From NCBI GenBank assembly GCA_030427245.1, contig JAUHXA010000016.1, forward strand, positions 43,401 through 107,400: DNA of 64,000 nt, written 5' to 3'. The DNA comes from Bacteroidia bacterium (lineage in GTDB: Bacteria > Bacteroidota > Bacteroidia > Chitinophagales > UBA2359). A program made the translations under genes and the position numbers. How positions within the stretch are numbered: the first letter of the stretch is position 1; each line of letters opens with the position of its first letter. The notes under the pieces were generated by a model. The model was not told the DNA's origin and made no database searches. It saw only the letters and a program-made list of their open reading frames with translations. Shown one piece after another: positions 1 to 8,467 of the stretch.

Positions 1-4
1 AAAA

Positions 5-577
5 ATGATTAAAAAAAGAATTGCTATTTTCATTTCAGGAAGGGGCAGCAATATGGAAGCCATTGTAAAACAAGCACAAACAGGCATATTGAAGGAATGT
101 TGTGAAGTGGTTTTGGTGCTTGCCAATAAAAAAGGAGCAAAAGGTTTGGAAACTGCCAACCGAATGAACATTGCCACTGTCTGTATTGAGTCGAAAGGGA
201 AAAAACGCCAAGAATTTGATCAAGAGGTGTTGGATTTTTTGCGACCTTACCACATTGATTACATCGTTTTGGCGGGTTTTATGCGAATTATTTCGCCCAT
301 TGTCATCAGCGAATACCCCAATCGAATCATCAATATCCATCCTGCTGACACCAACGAGTTCAAAGGTTTAGGGGCTTATGAGTGGGCTTTTGAGAACCAA
401 TTGCCCAGCACCAAAATCACCGTTCACTATGTCGACTCTGGTGTAGATACGGGTAATATCATTGAGCAACAAACGGTTGATTTGCAGGGCGCAGTTACTT
501 TAGAAGAAATTGAAGCAAGAGGATTGCAAGTAGAACATCGTTTTTATAGTGAGGTTTTGAAGAATGTGTTTTCTTGA
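5..577 (+). CDS. purN: Phosphoribosylglycinamide formyltransferase
   Basis: PurN transfers a formyl group from 10-formyltetrahydrofolate to GAR, the third step of purine synthesis in the cytoplasm. The 190-residue product has the family length. It carries the phosphate-binding GRGSN loop (residues 12-16), the catalytic Asn110-Ile-His112-Pro motif and Asp148 in VDSGVDTGN, which match E. coli Asn106, His108 and Asp144. The ATG lies four bases from the window edge, so upstream operon context cannot be seen. The following 250 bp contain no convincing gene. Confidence is high because all three catalytic residues are present. Confidence 0.96.
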   Translation: MIKKRIAIFISGRGSNMEAIVKQAQTGILKECCEVVLVLANKKGAKGLETANRMNIATVCIESKGKKRQEFDQEVLDFLRPYHIDYIVLAGFMRIISPIVISEYPNRIINIHPADTNEFKGLGAYEWAFENQLPSTKITVHYVDSGVDTGNIIEQQTVDLQGAVTLEEIEARGLQVEHRFYSEVLKNVFS

Positions 578-788
578 CCTGTTAATTATTTCTCATTCCT
601 CTTCATTTCTGCTACAATAGTAGCTTGGAACGAGTCTATGAGTTTCCATTCTCTTCAAGTGTTGCCTGCACTCTTGATTTCATCTTCATTCATAAAAGAG
701 GATGGACAAGAACACAAGCCAAACTTTAGAGGTGGTTTACATTTCTCCAACCTAACAAATACACCTCATCAAAAGTATATTTTTTATT

Positions 789-796
789 TAATTTTG
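789..796 (+). promoter_or_regulatory. Possible -7 box (TAATTTTG) before ROK kinase
   Basis: TAATTTTG matches the Bacteroidota -7 consensus TAnnTTTG and lies 30 bp before the kinase ATG. I found no matching -33 TTG at the usual spacing, so this is only a weak call in an AT-rich stretch. Confidence 0.25.
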
Positions 797-825
797 TCTC
801 TCACAAAAATCACAATCAAATAATC

Positions 826-1722
826 ATGGGCAACAACACATACCAATTAGGCATTGACTTAGGTGGAACGAAGATTGAAGGAGTTGTTTTGGATGTTAAT
901 GGTGAGGAGCTTTTTCGAGAACGAGTAGGCACTGAACAAGAGAAAGGTTACCAACACATTCTCAATCAAATCCAATTGGTTTATCGAAATATGGTCAGGC
1001 ATATTGAAGGCCAACCACATACTTTTGGGATTGGCACGCCAGGGGCGATTTCTCAACAAACGGGTTTATTGAAAAATAGCAATACCGTTTGTATGAATGG
1101 TAAACCTGTCAAAGAAGATTTGGAGAAACTTTTGTATCGTCCGATTGGCATACAAAATGATGCCAACTGTTTTGCGATGGCAGAAGCTCTATTGGGTGCG
1201 GGCAAAGGGAATGATTCGGTTTTTGGTGTGATTATGGGAACGGGCTGCGGTGGTGGAATTGTCTACAAAGGTGAAGTTATCACTGGCTTGCAAAGCATTG
1301 CAGGAGAATGGGGACACATGAGCATTGACCCTAATGGCCCGCTTTGTTATTGTGGCAACAAAGGATGTGTTGAAACTTTTATCAGTGGTGGTGGCTTAGA
1401 AAGAATGTATAAAAGCTCTTATAGGGAAGAATTGAAGTTGAAGAAGATTGTAGAAAGTTACCGTCAAGGAGATTCGAGAGCTACGGAGTTTATGAAGCAG
1501 TTTTTTGTGAATTTCGGGCGAGCCATGAGCAATCTTATTGCAGTCTTAGACCCTGACATCATTGTTTTGGGAGGAGGAGCTTCCAATGTAGCAGAGATTT
1601 ATACAGAAGGTGTTGAACAGGTTGAAAAATTTGTATTTAGCGACAGCTTGGAAACACCGATTGTTCAACATCAACTGGGCGATTCTGCGGGAGTGATTGG
1701 AGCAGCTTTGATTGGGGTGTAA
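826..1722 (+). CDS. ROK-family sugar kinase (glucokinase-like)
   Basis: This is a cytoplasmic ATP-dependent sugar kinase of the ROK family, which phosphorylates glucose, fructose, N-acetylmannosamine or similar sugars. The 298-residue protein has the phosphate-1 loop DLGGTK (11-16), the catalytic Asp112 in the IQNDANC segment, a GTGCGGG nucleotide loop (138-144), EWGH (161-164) and the zinc motif CYCGNKGC (174-181), which with His164 forms the ROK zinc site. The C-terminal GGGAS loop is also present. The sugar cannot be assigned from sequence, so no gene symbol is given. It stands alone, with purN upstream and a convergent lipoprotein gene downstream. Confidence 0.93.
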   Translation: MGNNTYQLGIDLGGTKIEGVVLDVNGEELFRERVGTEQEKGYQHILNQIQLVYRNMVRHIEGQPHTFGIGTPGAISQQTGLLKNSNTVCMNGKPVKEDLEKLLYRPIGIQNDANCFAMAEALLGAGKGNDSVFGVIMGTGCGGGIVYKGEVITGLQSIAGEWGHMSIDPNGPLCYCGNKGCVETFISGGGLERMYKSSYREELKLKKIVESYRQGDSRATEFMKQFFVNFGRAMSNLIAVLDPDIIVLGGGASNVAEIYTEGVEQVEKFVFSDSLETPIVQHQLGDSAGVIGAALIGV

Positions 1723-1725
1723 AAG

Positions 1726-1757
1726 ATTGCTGAATTGTCATATGGTTGTATAGTTAT
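1726..1757 (+). repeat. Octamer tandem repeat, 4 units
   Basis: Directly after the ROK stop codon the sequence reads as four 8-bp units: ATTGCTGA, ATTGTCAT, ATGGTTGT, ATAGTTAT. They belong to the degenerate ATTGTTRT-type octamer family also seen at 6482-6585 and, as pure GGTTGTAT on the minus strand, at 51336-51396. Confidence 0.5.
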
Positions 1758-1890
1758 GTAATTTTCTCAAAAAGCCTTGAACAAGAAGGTCTAATAAAAA
1801 AGAAGCTCATGCAGTGGAGCGAATTCCTTTACGCCAAGTGAGTTTCTTTTCAATGATTTGTTCTTGTTCAAGGCTGTATGCAAACAACTA

Positions 1891-2601
1891 CTATACTTCC
1901 AACAAATTCCCCTCCGTATCAAACGCCAACTTCGTTCCATCTTCCAATTTGACCTTGTAGCCATCGGGATAATATTTGGCTCTTTCAATGGTCGTGTCGG
2001 GGTGATTGGTAGCCACATAATCAGTAATGGTAGTCGGTAGATCTTCAATCGCTATGCTGCGACCTCTTTCACCGTCACCGCCTCCACAAGTTCGCTCTCC
2101 TTCAAAATTGCCTTCGGTGTCAAACAACAAGGAAACGCCTGTGTCTAAACCGACCAAATAACCTCTTTCGCCCAATCTTGCTCTTTCGGCAGTTGCATCG
2201 GGATAATTGGCTGCAATATAATCGGTTATCGCAGTTGGTAAATCCTCCAATGCAATCGTTTCTCCAAAATTGCCCCTTCTACCATGTCTGCCAAGAGGCG
2301 CACCTTCTCTCAAAAATTCGCCATCGGTGCTGAAAAAGAGTTCGGAATAGTCGTCCAACCATACTTCATAGCCCAAACCATCGGCCAATCGCACTTGTTC
2401 AATCCAATTGTTAGGAAATCGAGTAGCGACAAGGTTGGTAATCGCTTCGGGAATTTGGTTTTCCTCCAAAGTGGTTTTGTTGCTGCTCACAATGATTTGC
2501 TCTACAGTTTCGTCGCTTGCAGATAGGACTTCCTCTTTGTCACAAGAAGTCATAAAGCCAACGCATACAATCGTCAATACGCAAAAAAGAAAATTTTTCA
2601 T
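1891..2601 (-). CDS. PepSY-like repeat lipoprotein
   Basis: The 236-residue protein begins with a lipoprotein signal peptide ending in a lipobox at Cys20 (GFMTSC), so it is probably anchored to a membrane facing the periplasm or exterior. The mature part holds three similar units of about 60 residues. Each has a 'lP..It.yia..yPd..ie.a' helix followed by two strands ending 'L.FDTEGNF', which resembles the PepSY-like family (PF11396, formerly DUF2874) widespread in Bacteroidota. Such proteins are thought to bind ligands or inhibit proteases, but the function is not established. It is a single gene, convergent with the ROK kinase and with hutU behind it on the same strand. Confidence 0.8.
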   Translation of the reverse strand: MKNFLFCVLTIVCVGFMTSCDKEEVLSASDETVEQIIVSSNKTTLEENQIPEAITNLVATRFPNNWIEQVRLADGLGYEVWLDDYSELFFSTDGEFLREGAPLGRHGRRGNFGETIALEDLPTAITDYIAANYPDATAERARLGERGYLVGLDTGVSLLFDTEGNFEGERTCGGGDGERGRSIAIEDLPTTITDYVATNHPDTTIERAKYYPDGYKVKLEDGTKLAFDTEGNLLEV

Positions 2602-2808
2602 CGTTTCTGAAATTTTATTGAAGTGATTAAATGTAGGGATTCGATTTGGTTATAGAGACCGAATTGAATTAGAAAATGTAGAGGTGTTTAGACATAGGTT
2701 TGTGTTTGCTTATATGGTATGTGGTGCAATAAGCAAACAAAAGGTTGCAGCAGCGTATAAATTTTCCTTTGAAAACTTCAATTTGAGTTTGAACTTGTGC
2801 TTTGAATT

Positions 2809-4485
2809 TTATTCAAACCTCCCCTTCAAATCCAAACGATGTTTCCGTGCTGTATCTTTCGCAATGTCATAACCCGCATCCGCATGGCGAATCACACCCA
2901 TTGCAGGGTCGTTGTGTAGAACTCGTTTCAATCTTCTTTCGGCATCGTCCGTTCCATCCGCCAAAATCACCATTCCAGCGTGAAGCGAATAGCCCATACC
3001 AACGCCGCCGCCATGATGAAAAGACACCCAACTTGCACCGCCAGCCGTATTAATCAAAGCATTCAAAATGGGCCAATCTGCCACAGCATCCGATCCATCC
3101 AACATCGCTTCCGTTTCTCGATTTGGGGAAGCAACAGAACCCGTATCAAGGTGGTCTCGACCAATCACAATAGGAGCTTTCACCTGACCTGTTCGCACCA
3201 ACTCATTGAAGGCCAAAGCCGCTTTTTCTCGCTCACCCATTGCCAACCAGCAGATACGAGCAGGTAAACCTTGGAACGCCACTTTTTCACTCGCTAATCG
3301 AATCCAACGAGCCAAACCTTCATTTTCGGGGAACAACTCCAATAATTTTTTGTCGCAAACGGCAATATCGGCAGGGTCGCCCGACAAAGCCACAAAGCGG
3401 AAAGGACCTGAACCCTTGCAGAAAAGTGGGCGGATGTAGGCAGGCACAAAACCTGGAAAATCAAAGGCATTTTTTACGCCTCGTTTGTCGTGCGCTTGCC
3501 CACGTAGGTTATTGCCGTAATCGAAAGTAATTGCTCCTCGTTTCTGCAATTCCAACATCAACTCTACATGATGCGCCATCGTGTCCAAAGAACGTGAACG
3601 ATATTCATCGGGGTTTGCCTCCAACAAAGTTTTGGCGGCATCCACGCTCATTCCTTCGGGGAAATAGCTGCCTTCGTCGTGTGCAGAAGTTTGGTCGGTG
3701 AGCGTGTCAGGGGTGATATTGCGGTCAATCATTCGCTGCAATAGTTCGGTGGCATTGCAGACCACCCCAATCGAAATCGCTTTGCCTTCGTTTTTGGCTT
3801 CCATTGCAGCGTCAATGGCCTCGTCAACATCCAAATATTTTTCGTCTATGTAGCGAGTTTCCAAGCGTTTGTCAATGCGCCATTCTTCCACTTCTGCAAT
3901 GAGGGCTGTGCCTTCGTTCATCGTAATCGCCAAAGGCTGTGCGCCACCCATTCCGCCCAAGCCTGCGGTGACATTGAGTGTGCCTTTGAGCGAACCATCG
4001 TAGTGCATATTGGCGAGGGAAAGATAGGTTTCGTAAGTTCCTTGCACGATTCCCTGTGTGCCGATGTATATCCACGAACCTGCGGTCATTTGTCCATACA
4101 TCATCAAGCCTTTCTGCTCCAATTCTCGGAAATGTTCCCAGTTTGCCCAGTTGCCGACTAAGTTGGAGTTGGCGATGATGACTCTTGGAGCGTCTTTGTG
4201 GGTGGGTAAAATCCCAACAGGTTTGCCCGATTGGACCAAAAGCGTTTCGTTTTCTTCCAAATCCTTCAATGCTTTGACTATCAAATCAAAGGATTCCCAA
4301 TTTCGAGCGGCTTTTCCTGTACCACCATAGACCACGAGTTTTTCGGGTTCTTCGGCTACTTCTTCGTCTAAGTTGTTGTGCAACATCCTCAAAGCGGCTT
4401 CTTGTACCCAACCTTTGCAGTTGAGAGTTGTGCCTTTGGGGGTGGTAAGTTTTCTTTTTGTTGAAGTTGGAGTTATTGGAGTCAT
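2809..4485 (-). CDS. hutU: Urocanate hydratase
   Basis: Urocanase adds water to urocanate using tightly bound NAD+, the second step of histidine breakdown to glutamate. The 558-residue product has the family length. It has the N-terminal [10 protein letters not shown] segment, an NAD-binding [10 protein letters not shown] loop, the conserved DQTSAHD segment and the C-terminal glycine-rich [16 protein letters not shown] signature. No hutH, hutI or hutG lies in the window, so the pathway must be completed elsewhere. The start ATG gives a normal N-terminus. It is transcribed alone. Confidence 0.97.
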   Translation of the reverse strand: MTPITPTSTKRKLTTPKGTTLNCKGWVQEAALRMLHNNLDEEVAEEPEKLVVYGGTGKAARNWESFDLIVKALKDLEENETLLVQSGKPVGILPTHKDAPRVIIANSNLVGNWANWEHFRELEQKGLMMYGQMTAGSWIYIGTQGIVQGTYETYLSLANMHYDGSLKGTLNVTAGLGGMGGAQPLAITMNEGTALIAEVEEWRIDKRLETRYIDEKYLDVDEAIDAAMEAKNEGKAISIGVVCNATELLQRMIDRNITPDTLTDQTSAHDEGSYFPEGMSVDAAKTLLEANPDEYRSRSLDTMAHHVELMLELQKRGAITFDYGNNLRGQAHDKRGVKNAFDFPGFVPAYIRPLFCKGSGPFRFVALSGDPADIAVCDKKLLELFPENEGLARWIRLASEKVAFQGLPARICWLAMGEREKAALAFNELVRTGQVKAPIVIGRDHLDTGSVASPNRETEAMLDGSDAVADWPILNALINTAGGASWVSFHHGGGVGMGYSLHAGMVILADGTDDAERRLKRVLHNDPAMGVIRHADAGYDIAKDTARKHRLDLKGRFE

Positions 4486-4658
4486 AATTTATAGGAGTTT
4501 GTTTGTTTTAGGTTTGGAGAAAATACAAATTTAAGAAGTTCTATCAACAACTTAAAGGGCTTGTTGTTTGGAGTACATTAAAGAAGCATTGAGACCTGTT
4601 TGTTTTTTTGTAAATTACGATTTTTCTCAGTAAGGAAATCTGCTAAAATCTTTTTGAT

Positions 4659-5204
4659 ATGCCCAACTCCAACCTCCACAAAATTCTAAAACTCGGAAAT
4701 CCTTTACTTTACCAAAAATCCATTGAAGTAGAACCCAATGAAGTTCTCTCACTTCAAAACGAGATAGATTTACTCCACAATTTGGTCTTAGAATTTAGAG
4801 CGAAATATGGAGCAGGCAGAGCGATTGCAGCTCCGCAGATTGGCTTGATGAAGCGAATCATCTGCATGAATACCGACAAGCGATATACGATTATCAATCC
4901 CGTTTTAAGCGAATTAAGTACCGAAATGATGGAATTGTGGGACGATTGTATGTGTTTTCCCAATTTGTTGGTCAAAGTGAAAAGACATCAATCTTGTGTG
5001 CTGACTTTTCGGGATGAAAACTGGGTGGAACATCGCTGGGATTTGAAGGATGATTTGTCGGAATTGATTCAGCATGAGTATGACCATTTGGAGGGGATTT
5101 TGGCGACTCAGAGGGCGGTTGATGATAGGGCTTTTAGGATGATTGATTCTACTGCTTCAACCTCGGGTCTAAAGCATCCGTCAATCCTTCCCCCAACAAA
5201 TTAA
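4659..5204 (+). CDS. Divergent peptide deformylase
   Basis: The 181-residue protein has the peptide deformylase fold signature: a GRAIAAPQIG loop (motif I), a metal-ligand Cys in WDDCMCFP (motif II) and HEYDH (motif III, two His ligands plus catalytic Glu). Canonical deformylases have EGCLS at motif II. Here Glu-Gly is Asp-Asp and Leu-Ser is Met-Cys, so this is a divergent subgroup whose substrate may not be formyl-Met on nascent chains. The ligands needed for a metalloenzyme are intact. Its last 56 bp overlap the 3' end of the convergent permease gene. Whether a canonical def exists elsewhere cannot be told. Confidence 0.82.
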   Translation: MPNSNLHKILKLGNPLLYQKSIEVEPNEVLSLQNEIDLLHNLVLEFRAKYGAGRAIAAPQIGLMKRIICMNTDKRYTIINPVLSELSTEMMELWDDCMCFPNLLVKVKRHQSCVLTFRDENWVEHRWDLKDDLSELIQHEYDHLEGILATQRAVDDRAFRMIDSTASTSGLKHPSILPPTN

Positions 5205-6474
5205 AAATCGTCACCGTAATAAAAATCGCAAAACCGGGGAAAATCGCCAGCCACCAAGCCGCAAATTTTCCACGAGCCAAGTTGAGCAAAGAACCCCAAG
5301 TCACATCCTCCGCCGCCAAGCCAATGCCCAAAAAGGACAAAAAGGCTTCAATCAAAATAGCCGAAGCCACCCCAAAGGCAATTGCAATCAATACAGGAGT
5401 CAGCGCATTCGGAATCGCGTGTCGCCAAATAATGCGTTTTTCGCTAAAACCCAAAGCTTGAGCCGCTTCAATGTATTCCAAGTTACGCACCCGCAGGAGT
5501 TCCGCCCGAATAAACCGAGCAATGCCCGTCCACGAAATCAAGCCAATGATAATCATCACATTCACCACCGAAGGTTTGGTAATCGCTACAATCGACAAAA
5601 TCAACAACAATCTTGGAATCGAATTGAGGACTTCAATCGCACGCATGACCAAAATATCCACTGCTATCGTCACCTTTTCGCCCAACCAACTGATTCGCTT
5701 CAAAAAAGACGATAGCAGGTTGGCAACGCCCATGACCCCCACAAAAATAAAGAGGCTAATGACCACCTGTTGCAGCAGACCGCCCTCCTCATCGGCATTT
5801 GAGAAGTAATAAGAACGGGCAATGAAGGCGTAAAAAACTGCAATGATGAAGCCAACGATATTCAAAAACAAGCGAATCCGAGACATTTTCAGGCGGTTAT
5901 CCCCAAAATAACCCGCCAATGCGCCAATCAAAATACCGATAATAGTAGAAATCGACATCGCTATCACCCCTACTGCAATCGCTACCCTTGCGCCATAAAT
6001 CATCCCTGCCGCAGTATCTCGACCCAGTTCGTCCGTTCCCAACCAATGTTTCCATCGAAGTGACTTGACCTCCTGTTTGTCAAAAGGCCCTACATAGTCG
6101 GTATTAAAAACGTCAATCGTAGTAGGAGAGTAGGGGATAGGTGGAAAAATCACAAAATCGTAGTTGTGTTCATCCCAACGTTTGGTCACAAACTGATCTT
6201 CCCAACTGCTCAATCCCAAATTGACCGCATAGTTATTCATCACAGGAAAATACACTTCTCCGTCTAATTTTGCCACAATCGGTTTTTCGTTTGCCAAAAA
6301 ATCGGCAAAGACCGCTACAAAAAATATCACGTAGAATATTCGCAAAGACCACACTGCCAAACGATTCTTGTAGAATTGTCGTTTTACCAAAGCCCAGTAT
6401 TCTTGGTCTCGATTCTCGTTTTGGAGTATCTGGTCTTCTATTTTATCTTCTATCTTCTTTTTACGAAATAACAT
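5149..6474 (-). CDS. Peptide ABC transporter permease, DppC/OppC type
   Basis: This is an inner-membrane permease of a peptide/nickel-type ABC importer. The GTDELGRD segment before the second membrane helix, the EAA loop (EAAQALGFSEKRIIWRHAIPN, about residue 340) and the terminal DALDPRLK are diagnostic of DppC. At 441 residues it is well above the usual ~300. The excess comprises about 70 residues of periplasmic sequence after the first helix and a mid-protein insertion with two extra hydrophobic segments (about 205-270). It is the last gene of a minus-strand operon (binding protein, DppB, DppC). Its 3' end overlaps the deformylase-like gene by 56 bp. Confidence 0.92.
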   Translation of the reverse strand: MLFRKKKIEDKIEDQILQNENRDQEYWALVKRQFYKNRLAVWSLRIFYVIFFVAVFADFLANEKPIVAKLDGEVYFPVMNNYAVNLGLSSWEDQFVTKRWDEHNYDFVIFPPIPYSPTTIDVFNTDYVGPFDKQEVKSLRWKHWLGTDELGRDTAAGMIYGARVAIAVGVIAMSISTIIGILIGALAGYFGDNRLKMSRIRLFLNIVGFIIAVFYAFIARSYYFSNADEEGGLLQQVVISLFIFVGVMGVANLLSSFLKRISWLGEKVTIAVDILVMRAIEVLNSIPRLLLILSIVAITKPSVVNVMIIIGLISWTGIARFIRAELLRVRNLEYIEAAQALGFSEKRIIWRHAIPNALTPVLIAIAFGVASAILIEAFLSFLGIGLAAEDVTWGSLLNLARGKFAAWWLAIFPGFAIFITVTIFNLLGEGLTDALDPRLKQ

Positions 6475-6481
6475 ATTTGCG

Positions 6482-6585
6482 ATTGTTGAATTGTTATATT
6501 GTTGAATTGCTGAATGGTTGTATTGCTATATTGTTGCAGTGGTTAATTGTTAAAACCACTTAGCAATATAGCCATATAACAATAA
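6482..6585. repeat. Octamer repeat tract with inverted half
   Basis: Nine consecutive 8-bp units (ATTGTTGA, ATTGTTAT, ATTGTTGA, ATTGCTGA, ATGGTTGT, ATTGCTAT, ATTGTTGC, AGTGGTTA, ATTGTTAA; 6482-6553) are followed by AACCACTT and then about three units in the opposite orientation (6562-6585). The tract can therefore fold into a long imperfect hairpin. It fills most of the spacer between the two permease genes, so it is probably transcribed with the operon. Confidence 0.6.
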
Positions 6586-6595
6586 AAACCATTTA

Positions 6596-8035
6596 TCACG
6601 CCTTCTCATTGAAGGTAACTCTTGGATCTGCGACGGCATAGAGCATATCTGCAATCAGATTTCCCACCATCGTTAATATTGCAGCCAACATCAAAATGGT
6701 ATAAACCACAGGCCAATCCCTTGAAATAATGGAATCAAACAAAAGTTTACCCATTCCAGGAATACTAAAAATCACTTCAATGACCACCGAACCTGCAATC
6801 GCCAATGGAAAAACAGAGGCGAACAAGGTGATAATCGGAAAAAGGGAATTTCGGAAAGCATGTTTCCATACAATTTGCTTTTCCTCCAAACCTTTCGCCT
6901 TGGCTGTGCGGATATAGTCTTGTCGAATGACGGTCAACATACCGCCCCGCATTTGTCGAGAAATGAACGCCAATGAACCATAGGTGATACAGACGACAGG
7001 CAAAACCAAGTGATGTGCTAAGTCCAACATTCTGTCCATAAAAGGCGCAGAAGGGGGCAAATCGGTAATTCCACCTGTTGGGAACAAATTCAAGAAACTG
7101 GCATATTCGGGCGTAGTAAAAAAGACTATCAAAAGCGTTCCTGTCCAGAAAACGGGCAGTGAATAGAGTAAAAACAAAATGGTTGTCACCACTCTATCAT
7201 AAGTCGAATCTTTTCGGATGGCGGTATTGACCCCAATCGGAATCGAAAGAATGTAGGCTAAGAAGATGGAAATAAAATTGATAATCAAAGTCCAGCGCAT
7301 AGCATCCCACATCTTGCTCGAAATTGGGCGGTTGTCTTGGTAAGAATAACCAAAATCTCCAACGAAAAAGCCCGTTATCCATTTGTGGTACTGATTGTCC
7401 ATCCCATAAAACTTCAAAGAAGGAATGTAGTTTTTAGAAGGAGTTGCCTCGCTTTTGATTTTGTTATAAGAATCAGTAAGTTTTTGAGCGGGAGCTTGTA
7501 GGACAAACATGGAACTGTCCGCTTTTGTAGCCGTGTTAATGGTCTCTAACAAGCGGGTGATTTTGTTGTCTTTGTGTTCCATAAACAGGTCGACAACGGC
7601 TCGCCTTGCTTTTCGACGAGGACTGTAGTTGGCGCTATCGGGAGCAACTTTGTAAATCTCTGCCTCCATTGTCCGCAAATTCTTGTAGTAATCCGAAACT
7701 TGCTGCCAATTCCCATATTGCCCTGTCAAATTCTTCAACATCTTTTGATGTCCCTGCTTGACCACTTTGTAGAGTGTATCGGACTGTGAAACAGGTGATA
7801 GGGAAAGATAAAAGACGGGATTGTGCAAACCCAACCGTTCTGCCGTTTGGAGGTAGGTCTGTTCGGTCGCCAACATGTCCGCCAACTGTCCGCCATCTCC
7901 TGCGCTCAATCCTCCTCTGTTGATGAGTTCTACGGGGTCGCCTGGTGCCATCTTGCTCAATCCGAATGCCAACAATGAGATGATGAACAAGGTTGGAATG
8001 AAAATTAAAAGGCGTTTTATAATGTATTGAAACAT
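6596..8035 (-). CDS. Peptide ABC transporter permease, DppB/OppB type
   Basis: The protein begins with the classic DppB start (MFQYIIKRLLIFIPTLFIISLLAFG, a first membrane helix), then MAPGDPVELI. It ends with the EAA loop region (RTAKAKGLEEKQIVWKHAFRNSLFPI), SIPGMGKL and ADPRVTF, all typical of the family. It has 479 residues instead of ~310-340. The excess is a soluble domain of about 150 residues (roughly 50-225) between helices 1 and 2, facing the periplasm. It lies between the binding protein gene and DppC on the same strand. No ATPase subunits (DppD/F) are in the window, so they must be encoded elsewhere. Confidence 0.93.
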   Translation of the reverse strand: MFQYIIKRLLIFIPTLFIISLLAFGLSKMAPGDPVELINRGGLSAGDGGQLADMLATEQTYLQTAERLGLHNPVFYLSLSPVSQSDTLYKVVKQGHQKMLKNLTGQYGNWQQVSDYYKNLRTMEAEIYKVAPDSANYSPRRKARRAVVDLFMEHKDNKITRLLETINTATKADSSMFVLQAPAQKLTDSYNKIKSEATPSKNYIPSLKFYGMDNQYHKWITGFFVGDFGYSYQDNRPISSKMWDAMRWTLIINFISIFLAYILSIPIGVNTAIRKDSTYDRVVTTILFLLYSLPVFWTGTLLIVFFTTPEYASFLNLFPTGGITDLPPSAPFMDRMLDLAHHLVLPVVCITYGSLAFISRQMRGGMLTVIRQDYIRTAKAKGLEEKQIVWKHAFRNSLFPIITLFASVFPLAIAGSVVIEVIFSIPGMGKLLFDSIISRDWPVVYTILMLAAILTMVGNLIADMLYAVADPRVTFNEKA

Positions 8036-8041
8036 AGGTTT

Positions 8042-8350
8042 ATGCTATTGATTCTTATGGATTCTTGGTTGATACTTTGGATGCTGTTGTTTCTTATGGA
8101 TTCTTGGTTGATACTTTGGATGCTGTTGTTTCTTATGGATTTTTGGTTGATGCTTTGGATGCTGTTGTTTCTTATGGTTTCTTGGTTGATGCTTTGGATG
8201 CTGTTGTTTCTTATTGATTCTTGGTTGATACTTTGGATGCTGTTGTTTCTTATGGATTCTTGGTTGATGCTTTGGATGCTATTGATTCTTATGGATTCTT
8301 GGTTGATGGTTTGGATGCTGTTGATTCTTATGGATTCTTGGTTGATGTTT
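8042..8350. repeat. 39-bp minisatellite, 8 units
   Basis: Eight head-to-tail copies of a 39-bp unit begin at 8042, 8081, 8120, 8159, 8198, 8237, 8276 and 8315; the last is slightly truncated. Each unit starts ATGCTRTTG and continues with TTCTTATGG and TTCTTGGTTGAT. Units differ by a few substitutions and no indels. The period is a multiple of three, so a spurious 109-codon ORF runs through it on the plus strand. It occupies the spacer between the binding protein and DppB genes. Confidence 0.92.
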
Positions 8351-8404
8351 TATTAATACTCAAATATTTTCTATCTTTTGTAGTTAGCGATATTTCTTAT
8401 CCAT

Positions 8405-8450
8405 AGCATCAACAGTATCAATCAAGAATCAACAGCACCCACCGAGCAAC
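8405..8450. repeat. Degenerate inverted copy of the 39-bp unit
   Basis: The stretch with CAGTATCAATCAAGAATC and CAACAGCACC resembles the reverse complement of the neighbouring 39-bp unit. It could pair with the array in a transcript. The remaining spacer (8351-8467) shows nothing else. Confidence 0.45.
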
Positions 8451-8467
8451 AACAGGATCAATAGACT

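Noticed and set aside
638..823. 61-codon ORF between purN and the ROK kinase
   Set aside because: No ribosome-binding site, no recognisable signal peptide or domain, and low-quality composition.
1791..2048. 85-codon minus-strand ORF after the PepSY lipoprotein
   Set aside because: It overlaps the end of the lipoprotein gene in another frame and has no family.
8042..8350. CRISPR array
   Set aside because: The units are contiguous without spacers, so it is a minisatellite. The 87-bp tract at 23771-24118 was rejected for the same reason.
8027..8356. 109-codon plus-strand ORF across the minisatellite
   Set aside because: It is a by-product of a 39-bp period free of stop codons; composition is an unnatural repeat of Leu/Trp/Met and there is no start context.
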